Below are positions 35,833-44,066 of a stretch of DNA of 64,000 bases, in pieces (the first letter of the stretch is position 1; the number at the start of each line of letters is the position of its first letter). The DNA comes from Balneolaceae bacterium UBA2956 (GTDB lineage: Bacteria; Bacteroidota; Rhodothermia; Balneolales; Balneolaceae), in assembly GCA_002348545.1 (NCBI GenBank), contig DEBM01000015.1:17348-81347 (forward strand), written 5' to 3'. A model generated the notes under the pieces. That model worked only from the letters and a program-made list of their open reading frames with translations, did no database searches and had not been told where the DNA came from. The position numbers and the translations under genes are program-made.

Positions 35833-36219
35833 ATGACTTGTCCAATATCTCGCTATAGTGCAATATCTCTTGTATTTTTAGCCTTGTCCATTGTGTTGGG
35901 AGCCATGGGCTCTCATTTCTTAGTAAGTAAACTTTCAGGTGATTTATTTGATAAATGGGAAACAGCTGTAAATTATCAATATTGGAATGCGCTAGGTCTA
36001 ATGGGTTTAAGTTTACTTGAACGTAGTTATCACGTCTCACTTAAACTAGATATGAAATTTATTATAGCTGGGATTTTACTCTTCTCAGGCAGTATATATA
36101 TATTATGTTTAGCGCCAAATTCTTGGATTGTTTATCTCACTCCGCTTGGCGGAATCTCCCAATTAATAGGGTATATGGGAGCAGCTATACGACTAGTCCG
36201 CATTTCTGATGATCGTTAA
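35833..36219 (+). CDS. DUF423 family membrane protein
   Basis: A 128-residue protein with four helices. The first has LVFLALSIVLGAMGSHFL (family GAFGAH region), followed by WETAVNYQYWNALGLMGL (family FxTAVxYQMxHAL) and LTPLGGISQLIGYMG (family TPxGGxxxxxGW). These identify DUF423 (YgdD-like), an inner-membrane family of unknown function. It lies between the DUF411 gene and the TonB receptor and has no evident link to either. Confidence 0.9.
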   Translation: MTCPISRYSAISLVFLALSIVLGAMGSHFLVSKLSGDLFDKWETAVNYQYWNALGLMGLSLLERSYHVSLKLDMKFIIAGILLFSGSIYILCLAPNSWIVYLTPLGGISQLIGYMGAAIRLVRISDDR

Positions 36220-36238
36220 GCATTTATAACGCTTCCTT

Positions 36239-36260
36239 TTATCTTCACATTATCTTCACA
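36239..36260 (+). repeat. Perfect 11-base tandem direct repeat upstream of the TonB receptor
   Basis: TTATCTTCACA occurs twice without a gap, 82 bases upstream of the receptor start. Two half-sites one helical turn apart, on the same face of the DNA, are what PhoB/OmpR-family regulators recognise, and such a regulator is encoded at 41404-42105. The repeat is seen; its use as an operator is inference. Confidence 0.4.
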
Positions 36261-36341
36261 ATCTATTCTTTTATTTCTGCTAGTTAATTTAGTCAGACTA
36301 TTTATCAAGGGATTATACCACCTTACATTTCCCATAAAAGA

Positions 36342-38708
36342 ATGCTGAAAAATGCTATATATCCGCATCGATGTATACATACATTAGTATTTGCATGTAT
36401 AATACTGTTTTCGGCGAAAATTACAACTGTTTTTGCAACAACAAATTCCCTTCCGATTGATTTAGTTTTTGAATACATAAAAAAAGATACAACGGCTCAG
36501 TTAATGGGCAGAGTATTAAATGAAGATGGATTAGCAATTGTTGGGGCAAATATCCGTCTTAGTGAGTATTTAAATGCCTACACAGATTCTTCAGGTTTAT
36601 ATCTAATAGAGGGTGTTATGCCCGGTAAATACAAACTGCGAATCAGTCATGTTGGGTATGTAAAGTATCAGAGAACTCTAGAGTTTATTCCAAAAAATAA
36701 GATCTTTTTAGAAACGCATCTTGAAAATAAATCTCATAAAAATGGTACAATAGTTGTAACCGCCTCTAGAACTCATGAGACCTTATCAGAAGTGAGTGTT
36801 CCGATATTAGTAGTTCCAAAACAAGAAATTCAGCAGTCGGGTAATATTCGGTTGAATGAAGTGTTATCGGAACAGCTAGGACTCTATTTAATTGAAAACC
36901 ATGGTACTGGATTGCAAATGCAGGGATTTGATCCAGAATATACTCTCATTCTCATAGATGAAAAACCCGTAATTGGACGAACTGCTGGGACGCTTGATCT
37001 TACACGACTTGCGGTTGGAAATATTGAACAAGTAGAAATAGTGAAAGGCCCATCTTCAGCTCTATGGGGTAGTGATGCCTTAGCAGGTGTTATAAATATT
37101 ATAACTGATAAAGGTTCAAAGCCCTTTGAATGGGGTTTAAATACTCGTTATGCTACACATAACACTAAGGATCTTTCTGGTCAAGTGAGTCTAAAGGAAG
37201 GAAATCTTCAGGCTCGATTTTTTGGAAATTTAAATGGCTCTAATGGGTATGATTTAAATCCAGGAACCGTTGCGCCGACTATCCCTAAATACAGTAATTA
37301 TACCATGCAAGGCGGAATAAAATACCAATTTCAGCCTGGCCTCTCCCTCGATATTTCTGGCAGATACTACAGAGAAAATCAATCCTTCCAAGATGAAGTA
37401 CTCGATCAAAAAAGAAACTTTAATGCAAATGGTACCGAATTCCAACAGGACTATTACGTTTCACCAACTTTACAATATGCCATTGGTTCAATATATCTAA
37501 TTGAAGCCAGTGCCTATCTAGGATATTTTGAAAGTGAGTCCCTGTTATATCTTACGGATTCAAATACTCGTTATTTTTCAGATGCGTTCGCGCAACGACT
37601 AAACAAAGTAGAATTTAAAGCCTCTACTTTCTGGGATAATACCAATACCACCATCTTGGGCATAGGTAATAATACCGAATCCCTTGATGCGGAAATATAT
37701 GCTGAGGTCCCTGGCTTTGCTAGCACCTATTTTTATGGACAACACCACTGGAATACCGATGATGACTTTTCTCTAACAGTAGGATTCCGTTATGATAATC
37801 ATAGTGAATATACATCTCAGCTTAGCCCAAAATTGTCGACTAGATGGAAAATAACACAAAACCTTAGCCTAAAAGCTTCATTGGGAGGTGGATACAAAGC
37901 TCCAGATTTTAGACAGCTATTTTTGAATTTTAGCAATCCCATTGCTGGTTATAGTGTATTTGGTACTTCAACTTTAGAAGCAGGTCTTAAGCAATTACAA
38001 GAAAGTGGTCACATATCAGAAATATTCATTACCCCCTCCAGTCTCGGAGAAATAAGAGCAGAACGGGCGTATGCCTTGAATATTGGTGGAAATTGGTTCG
38101 CAACTAAATACACAAGCATTGAATTCAATGCATTTCGTAATAAAGTCCGTGATCTAATTGAAACACAGCGAATTGCCCAGAAAACCAACAATCAATCCGT
38201 TTTTTCTTATGTAAATATTAGAAAAATGTACAGTCAAGGTATCAATATAGAGCTTCGAACATCCTCATTTATACTCAATAATCTTGATTGGTCTATTGGT
38301 GGACAGCTATTGGATACTCGTCAACAAATTACTGAAGAATTTGATGATGTGGTTAATGGTAAAGTTATAAATATAGAAAAAAAGAGTTATGTCCCTATGT
38401 TTAATCGCTCTCGATACACAGGTAATATAAAAATGTTTTATGCGTCTCAGCGTCTGGGTTTAGACGCAAATATTCGAATCCAATATCGTGGAGCCTATGG
38501 TTTTGTGGACTCAAACGGAAATAGTCGGATAGACAGCACAGAAAATGTACATGGCTATACCCTAATTAATAGCTCCGTAGCTAAAACGTTCAAACAGCAG
38601 TATCGTATTCAAATAGGGATCAACAATCTAACGAATATTACCGACCCTCAGCGTGTACCATCTAATCCAGGACGTATACTATATACCCAAATTTCCCTTG
38701 ATTTTTAA
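36342..38708 (+). CDS. TonB-dependent receptor, likely haem (HmuR-like)
   Basis: A 788-residue outer-membrane receptor. After the signal (FACIILFSAKITTVFA) there is a carboxypeptidase-regulatory-like domain (about 52-125; LMGRVLNEDGLAIVGANI). A plug domain (about 135-255) follows, with VNIIT-type VINIITDKG and VEIVKGPSSALWGSDALAG, and then a 22-strand barrel ending in YTQISLDF. TonB receptors import haem, siderophores or cofactors using TonB/ExbBD. The HmuY-type lipoprotein encoded 80 bases downstream makes haem the best guess. A clear N-terminal TonB box was not identified. Confidence 0.88.
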   Translation: MLKNAIYPHRCIHTLVFACIILFSAKITTVFATTNSLPIDLVFEYIKKDTTAQLMGRVLNEDGLAIVGANIRLSEYLNAYTDSSGLYLIEGVMPGKYKLRISHVGYVKYQRTLEFIPKNKIFLETHLENKSHKNGTIVVTASRTHETLSEVSVPILVVPKQEIQQSGNIRLNEVLSEQLGLYLIENHGTGLQMQGFDPEYTLILIDEKPVIGRTAGTLDLTRLAVGNIEQVEIVKGPSSALWGSDALAGVINIITDKGSKPFEWGLNTRYATHNTKDLSGQVSLKEGNLQARFFGNLNGSNGYDLNPGTVAPTIPKYSNYTMQGGIKYQFQPGLSLDISGRYYRENQSFQDEVLDQKRNFNANGTEFQQDYYVSPTLQYAIGSIYLIEASAYLGYFESESLLYLTDSNTRYFSDAFAQRLNKVEFKASTFWDNTNTTILGIGNNTESLDAEIYAEVPGFASTYFYGQHHWNTDDDFSLTVGFRYDNHSEYTSQLSPKLSTRWKITQNLSLKASLGGGYKAPDFRQLFLNFSNPIAGYSVFGTSTLEAGLKQLQESGHISEIFITPSSLGEIRAERAYALNIGGNWFATKYTSIEFNAFRNKVRDLIETQRIAQKTNNQSVFSYVNIRKMYSQGINIELRTSSFILNNLDWSIGGQLLDTRQQITEEFDDVVNGKVINIEKKSYVPMFNRSRYTGNIKMFYASQRLGLDANIRIQYRGAYGFVDSNGNSRIDSTENVHGYTLINSSVAKTFKQQYRIQIGINNLTNITDPQRVPSNPGRILYTQISLDF

Positions 38709-38788
38709 CCAACTAATCTGTTACAAACTTTTGACCTTATTCAACAATTTTTTTATTTAAATCACAAACCAACAAAAATATAATTAGC

Positions 38789-39844
38789 ATGAAAAAAATA
38801 CCATTACTAAGCTTATTTACAGGGCTTTTTCTTATATCAGCCTGTGTGGGAGGTGGTACTGACAGTCCAGCACCAGTGATCAATTCCGTTATTGAAGACA
38901 TCCCAGCAAATTATAATACTATCATCGAGAATAAAGAACCTGTTGGAGATATCAATGATTATCCTGATCAGGCAGGTAAATATACCTTTTACGATTTAGA
39001 TCAAGGGGCCACTGTTGCAGATTCAAGCTCAGATTTGTGGGATATCGCCTTTGGAGGCACCACACTTTTAGCCAATGCAGCGCATGGCGGAGGTATACAA
39101 GTCATTCAATCAACTTATTCTGAGGTTGAGAATGCCCCAGAGACGGGTTTTAGTGACACCAATGCGTCGTGGTATGTTTACACTGGTGAAGCACCAAATT
39201 TGCCTAAACATGCTGTCTTACCCAAAAATGACGCGACCATTATCATTAAAACTCCAACGGGTAACTATGCTAAAATGGAAATACTTAGTTATTACGAAGG
39301 AAATCCAGATGTGACTACTGCTGAGTTTGCTAATTTCATGACACGTCCATCATCTGGATATTTCAGCTTTAACTATATACTACAAGGAGCTGAAAGCGCC
39401 CAACTTTATCATGTAGATTCCTATACATTTCTCGATCTTAGCACAGAAAGTATCGTTGAGGATACCATGTCATCACAATGGGATATAGGCTTCAATGCTA
39501 CCAATATTATTGCTAATACTGGCCATAATGGTGGTTTACAACCACTAAATATAGCATTTAATTTGGTAGATGAAGCACCTTTGGAGGGTTATGGAAGCTT
39601 AGAGGCCTCATGGTATACCTACACTATGAATAATACACCTCCACATGCTGTTTTACCTAAGGAAAATTACACCCTTACAGTGATGACACCGGATGAATTA
39701 TATGCTAAATTTAGAGTTATTAGCTATTATAAAGGAAATCCAGATGTTAACTCACAGAATTTCATCAATTTTATTCGGCCAGCTGCACGCCATTATACTA
39801 TCGAATATGCCCTACAAAAAGATGGCTCACGCTTTTTTGAATAA
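38789..39844 (+). CDS. HmuY family haem-binding lipoprotein with two tandem HmuY domains
   Basis: A 351-residue surface lipoprotein (lipobox ISAC, Cys19). It carries two HmuY-like domains, about residues 45-195 and 200-351. Each has a WDIAF/WDIGF strand, then HAVLPK followed by a YAKMEILSYYEGNPD or YAKFRVISYYKGNPD block. HmuY proteins capture haem and hand it to the TonB receptor HmuR, here encoded just upstream. Known HmuY proteins are single-domain (about 210-220 residues), so this is an internal duplication. Haem ligands cannot be assigned with confidence. Confidence 0.82.
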   Translation: MKKIPLLSLFTGLFLISACVGGGTDSPAPVINSVIEDIPANYNTIIENKEPVGDINDYPDQAGKYTFYDLDQGATVADSSSDLWDIAFGGTTLLANAAHGGGIQVIQSTYSEVENAPETGFSDTNASWYVYTGEAPNLPKHAVLPKNDATIIIKTPTGNYAKMEILSYYEGNPDVTTAEFANFMTRPSSGYFSFNYILQGAESAQLYHVDSYTFLDLSTESIVEDTMSSQWDIGFNATNIIANTGHNGGLQPLNIAFNLVDEAPLEGYGSLEASWYTYTMNNTPPHAVLPKENYTLTVMTPDELYAKFRVISYYKGNPDVNSQNFINFIRPAARHYTIEYALQKDGSRFFE

Positions 39845-39941
39845 TTTTTAATCAACAGGCTAAATTTTTTAAGAGAACCTAGCTTGATTCATTGCATAAT
39901 TTAGATGCAATCACAACACAATAGGAAGAACCAACCAACTT

Positions 39942-39973
39942 AAAAAAGCCCTTATTTAAAAAGGGCTTTTTTT
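39942..39973. terminator. Bidirectional intrinsic terminator
   Basis: AAAAAAGCCCTT pairs perfectly with AAGGGCTTTTTT (12 pairs, 7-base loop). T-runs follow on both strands. It separates the HmuY gene (stop 39844) from the convergent histidine kinase gene (stop 40004). Confidence 0.92.
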
Positions 39974-40003
39974 GGAAAGCAATTAATGCAAACTACGTTA
40001 ATA

Positions 40004-41407
40004 TTAGGAAATTATCGGTAGCTCAAAATAAAAACGACTACCTATTCCTACTTCACTACTTACTAGTATGTCAGTTCCGTGTGCCCTTAGAATACCACGT
40101 ACAATAGCAAGCCCCAATCCTGTGCCACCTTTATCCCTTGAACGGGCTTTATCCGTACGGTAAAAACGGTCAAAAAGACGATCTAGATGTTCAGATGCAA
40201 TACCGATACCTGTATCCTGTATTGAAATTTGGATTTTAGCCTCTACTTGTTCACAAAGTACATTAATACTACCTTCGTTGGTATACTTTAAGGCATTTGT
40301 AATAAGATTATCCATCACCTGATCTAACTTATCTCGATCGGCATGTACTTTCATATTACTTCTAACTGTTAAAATTAAATCGATATTTTTTTCCTGCGCT
40401 AATGGTTTATATGTAATAATTATTTTCTCTAAAAAAGACTTTAATTCCACTACCTCTTTATCAATAAAGTGTTGGTCCATATCATATCTTTGTAACATTT
40501 TTATGTCATTAAATAAACGACTCACTCGTTCCACTTGGTTCTGCATGGTCACCATGTATTGTGACTTTTTCTCCTGTAATAAATTCTCCAATTGGAGCAT
40601 TTCAATAGCACCAGATATCGTATGTAATGGATTTCTCACCTCATGAGCAATGTCAGTAAAAAATTGTTTTTGTTTTTCGTTCAGCAATTGGAGCTGTCTA
40701 TTATCTTTTTTAAACCGTTCCGCCATTTTGTTGAGTGAGCTCGCAAGGGTTCCAAATTCATCATTCCTATCCATTTCAAGGGTTTCATGTGTCTCACCAT
40801 CAGCAATTGTTAGTGCCGCATCATTAAGCTGTTTAATGGGCGCTGCCATATATTTGGAAAAAATGAAACTCACCACCATTACTGCAGCTATTGAGAATAG
40901 CATTCCCGCATAGATAATATGACGAATACTATCTACTGCTTCATAGTATTCTTCTTTGTCTTTACTAATTCGTAAGTAACTTACGCTTGGAAATCCATCA
41001 TCTACTTTTGCAAAAGCAACCAACCTCGAATATTCCGGATCGTTCATTATATATATCCCCTCATTATTCGCTCGCACTGAATCCGCTACAAGATCACTTA
41101 AAAATTCTCGTGAATCTACAAAAATTTGCTCTGGTTGCGTGTTATATATAGGTATACCGGTTGAATCAAAGAGGGCTAAATCATAATCGAATAAATCCGT
41201 CGTTTCTGTAATAAATGGAAAGAAATCGGTATTCTCGTCTGAGGATTCTACGGCTTGTCGAACAATACGCATATCGTTTTTGAATTCATCAAGCCCAGCT
41301 GCAAATAGGAAGAAGCGAATACTCAGAATAGCATAGGCACTTATAGTGATTATACCAATGATTAGTAATAATATATAGGTTACCGAAAGCTTGGACTGAA
41401 TATTCAT
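40004..41407 (-). CDS. Sensor histidine kinase
   Basis: A 467-residue inner-membrane kinase. Helices at about 12-34 and 165-184 flank a 130-residue periplasmic sensor domain. A HAMP domain follows (AAPIKQLNDAALTIADG). The phospho-acceptor is His255 in DIAHEVRNPLHT. The ATPase shows LITNALKYTNEG (N box), DTGIGIASEHLDRLFDRFYR (G1/F) and GGTGLGLAIVR (G2). The gene start overlaps the stop of the response regulator by 4 bases (ATGA). The signal is unknown; the sensor domain shows no recognised fold. Confidence 0.95.
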   Translation of the reverse strand: MNIQSKLSVTYILLLIIGIITISAYAILSIRFFLFAAGLDEFKNDMRIVRQAVESSDENTDFFPFITETTDLFDYDLALFDSTGIPIYNTQPEQIFVDSREFLSDLVADSVRANNEGIYIMNDPEYSRLVAFAKVDDGFPSVSYLRISKDKEEYYEAVDSIRHIIYAGMLFSIAAVMVVSFIFSKYMAAPIKQLNDAALTIADGETHETLEMDRNDEFGTLASSLNKMAERFKKDNRQLQLLNEKQKQFFTDIAHEVRNPLHTISGAIEMLQLENLLQEKKSQYMVTMQNQVERVSRLFNDIKMLQRYDMDQHFIDKEVVELKSFLEKIIITYKPLAQEKNIDLILTVRSNMKVHADRDKLDQVMDNLITNALKYTNEGSINVLCEQVEAKIQISIQDTGIGIASEHLDRLFDRFYRTDKARSRDKGGTGLGLAIVRGILRAHGTDILVSSEVGIGSRFYFELPIIS

Positions 41408-42105
41408 GAATATAGGAACTCTCTATTGAAACCATAGCCAATACCTCTATAGGTTTTTATTAATTTACCCTCATCTTTCATCTTTAATCGTAGGTTTTTT
41501 ATGTGCACGTCTACGGTTCGATCATAAATAAATTTTTCTTCATCCGAAATGTGCTCCAAAATATCATGTCTACTATATACAACTTTAGGATGAGTAAAAA
41601 ATAATTCAGCCACAATGTATTCCGTATGTGTTAAATCTATTTGCTGGTTACCAATAAACATCTGCTTTGAGTCGGTGTTCAAATAAACATGGTCATACCG
41701 CAACCATTGTTTTTTTTGTGGTTGCATTCTTCGGAGTTGACTCTCTACATGTGCTTTAATTAAATGTAAGCCAGCTGGCTTTTTGATGTAATCATCCGCT
41801 CCCAGCTCTAAACCTTCAATTTCATCTTTTTCCTCATCTCTAGCCGTTAAAAAAAGAACTGGAATATCAGATAGTACCGGATGTTTCCTAATCTGTGCAC
41901 AGATTTCTTTGCCATCCATGAAGGGAACCATAATATCTAAAATAGCTAAATCAATTTCATCTGCATGAGACTCTATAATAGCTAATGCCTGCTTTCCATC
42001 CTTTGCCCAATGAGTTTTGAATTGATTTATCTCTAGATAGTTAGCTAACATTTCACCCGAATCTAATTCATCTTCCAGTAATAGTAAGGTATGTTGTATC
42101 TGCAC
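41404..42105 (-). CDS. OmpR/PhoB family response regulator
   Basis: A 233-residue regulator. The receiver domain (1-120) has the acidic pair ED at 11-12, the phospho-acceptor Asp57 (LAILDIMVPF) and Lys109 (YIKKPAG). A winged-helix DNA-binding domain spans about 130-230 (DRTVDVHIKNLRLKM, TYRGIGYGF). It forms an operon with the kinase. Its targets are unknown. The 11-base direct repeat at 36239 upstream of the haem receptor has the spacing expected of a target for this family. Confidence 0.95.
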   Translation of the reverse strand: MQIQHTLLLLEDELDSGEMLANYLEINQFKTHWAKDGKQALAIIESHADEIDLAILDIMVPFMDGKEICAQIRKHPVLSDIPVLFLTARDEEKDEIEGLELGADDYIKKPAGLHLIKAHVESQLRRMQPQKKQWLRYDHVYLNTDSKQMFIGNQQIDLTHTEYIVAELFFTHPKVVYSRHDILEHISDEEKFIYDRTVDVHIKNLRLKMKDEGKLIKTYRGIGYGFNREFLYS

Positions 42106-42243
42106 ATTTATGGGGTTTTATTCAAGATTCAGGCATGTAATGTAGGCTCGTTTTGAAAAATCTATATCTTTATTTAGCACTATAGTTACTCTCTTTAATT
42201 AATTAAATTATAAACATAACTATTGTAAATAACATCCATTACT

Positions 42244-43059
42244 ATGACCGCGCATGCCACATCTAATCTACCTGTTATTTGGATAACAGGAGCTTCCTCT
42301 GGTATAGGCAAAGCTTTTGCACAGCAATATGCAAAGGATGGCGCCCATCTTATTTTATCTTCCAGACGGGTCCAAGAATTAGAAAAACTAAAATCTGATT
42401 TAAAATGCTTTTCGAATGTTGATATACTCGTTATGCCATTAGATCTTTCTTCCGGAGATGTATCTCTACAGAAAAAAACAGAAGAAGCCTGGGCATGGAA
42501 GAATAAAGTGGATGTGCTAGTAAATAATGGCGGCATTAGTCAGCGCTCATTATTTCTTGAAACCGATATGCAAACCCTTCGTAGACTCTTAGAGGTTAAT
42601 TTATTTGGAGCTCTGGCCCTTAGCCGTTTTATCTTACCTGGCATGGTCAATCAAGGATCTGGTCACATTATCGTGACTAGCTCAATAGCTGGAAAATTTG
42701 GCACCAAATACCGATCCGGTTACGCAGCGAGTAAGCATGCAATTCAAGGCGCTTTCGATTCCATACGTCAAGAAATGTATGAGCATAATATTGACATAAC
42801 ACTAGTATGCCCTGGGCCTATAAAAACAGCCATAACACAAAATTCACTCACAGGTGATGGGAAAGCTTTCGGCAAAATGGGTGATCTACATACGCATGCA
42901 ATGGATCCCAATGAAATGCTTCGCCAAATCTGGCCAAAAATTAAGGCTCGAAAAGAAGAGATTGTGGTTTCTGGACCTAAAGAGCGACTCGCCTTATTTC
43001 TCAAAAGAGCCGCTCCAGGGTTTCTAAATCGCATACTAAAACAATCAAAAGTAGTATGA
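42244..43059 (+). CDS. SDR family NAD(P)-dependent oxidoreductase
   Basis: A 271-residue classical short-chain dehydrogenase. The cofactor motif TGASSGIG is at 15-22, NNGG at 94-97 (usual NNAG), the catalytic Ser at 146-147 (TSSIAG), and Tyr160 and Lys164 in YAASKHAIQG. The C-terminal extension resembles the DHRS7/oxidoreductase subgroup, which often acts on lipids or retinoid-like ketones. Alone on the plus strand; substrate unknown. Confidence 0.92.
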   Translation: MTAHATSNLPVIWITGASSGIGKAFAQQYAKDGAHLILSSRRVQELEKLKSDLKCFSNVDILVMPLDLSSGDVSLQKKTEEAWAWKNKVDVLVNNGGISQRSLFLETDMQTLRRLLEVNLFGALALSRFILPGMVNQGSGHIIVTSSIAGKFGTKYRSGYAASKHAIQGAFDSIRQEMYEHNIDITLVCPGPIKTAITQNSLTGDGKAFGKMGDLHTHAMDPNEMLRQIWPKIKARKEEIVVSGPKERLALFLKRAAPGFLNRILKQSKVV

Positions 43060-43116
43060 ATAAGAGTAAGTAACGAACTACTATTACCATAACTCTTGCA
43101 TCTATTCCTGGCTATG

Positions 43117-44022
43117 CTATCCTAAGCGACTTCTCTTTTTCAAATAATGAATGAGAGCTTTACTGAAAGGCTGCTCGGTGGAAACAGATTCAAAATCTAT
43201 TTGAAACTCATTACAGGTCTGCTTAAACCCTTGTAGGTACTTAGCCACTTTTACCCGATAATCCTGAGCTACTTGAGCGGGTGAAATTTCAAGTTGCTCA
43301 CCACTTTCAAGGTCTTCTAGTAAATAACGCTCATATTCGAAATTTAAGTTCAATTCCGTGTAATGCTCGGTTACATTGAACAATATAACTTCGTGCTTGC
43401 GATGGCGTAGATGTTTAAGCGCAGAAATCAATGCCTCATGCGCTTCTATGTTTTCAAATAAGTCAGTAAAGATTACCACTAAACTTCGTTGGTGAATACG
43501 TTCAGCTAATTCATGCAAGGCAGCAGCGGAAGCGGTACAATCGCCTTTGCTTATCGTCAAATAAGGCTCTATCTCTAAAAAAATACGCCTCAAATGCCGA
43601 CTAGTACCCTTTGCGGGGATTATACTACGTAGCGTATTAGCAAAAGAAGCAAACCCTACCGCATCTCTTTGACCCTGCATTAGATAACCCATTGCTGCAG
43701 CTAGATGTGCAGAGTACTCAAGCTTAGTCCATTGAGCCTTATGCTTGAAATGCATGGACGAGCTCGTATCCAATACCAAGAAACATCTTAAATTTGTTTC
43801 TTCTTCATATTGTTTGACATAGAAACGCTCTTTTTTTCCGTATACCTTCCAATCGATGTGTTTAAAATCATCACCTGTATTATAAGGTCTGTGTTCCGCG
43901 AACTCAACACTAAAACCATGATAGGGGCTTTTATGCAGACCTGCAATAAAGCCCTCTATAATTTTTTGGGCTTTTAACTCTAATCCTTTTATTTGAGATA
44001 ATATTTCCGGTTTAATATTCAT
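43117..44022 (-). CDS. DUF58 domain protein (VWA-like)
   Basis: A 301-residue cytosolic protein. The DUF58 signature is clear: GHHxSPYHG-type LHKSPYHGFSVEFAEHRPYNTGDD, then DIDW-like HIDWKVYGKKERFYVKQYEEE. A VWA-like metal-site core follows (LVLDTSSSMHF). DUF58 proteins usually accompany MoxR AAA ATPases and BatA/BatB proteins; none is nearby here. Instead it lies 44 bases downstream of carB, which may be accidental. Confidence 0.9.
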   Translation of the reverse strand: MNIKPEILSQIKGLELKAQKIIEGFIAGLHKSPYHGFSVEFAEHRPYNTGDDFKHIDWKVYGKKERFYVKQYEEETNLRCFLVLDTSSSMHFKHKAQWTKLEYSAHLAAAMGYLMQGQRDAVGFASFANTLRSIIPAKGTSRHLRRIFLEIEPYLTISKGDCTASAAALHELAERIHQRSLVVIFTDLFENIEAHEALISALKHLRHRKHEVILFNVTEHYTELNLNFEYERYLLEDLESGEQLEISPAQVAQDYRVKVAKYLQGFKQTCNEFQIDFESVSTEQPFSKALIHYLKKRSRLG

Positions 44023-44066
44023 AGTAAACGGTACTAAAAAAGACCCATAAATGCCCAGATTAAACT

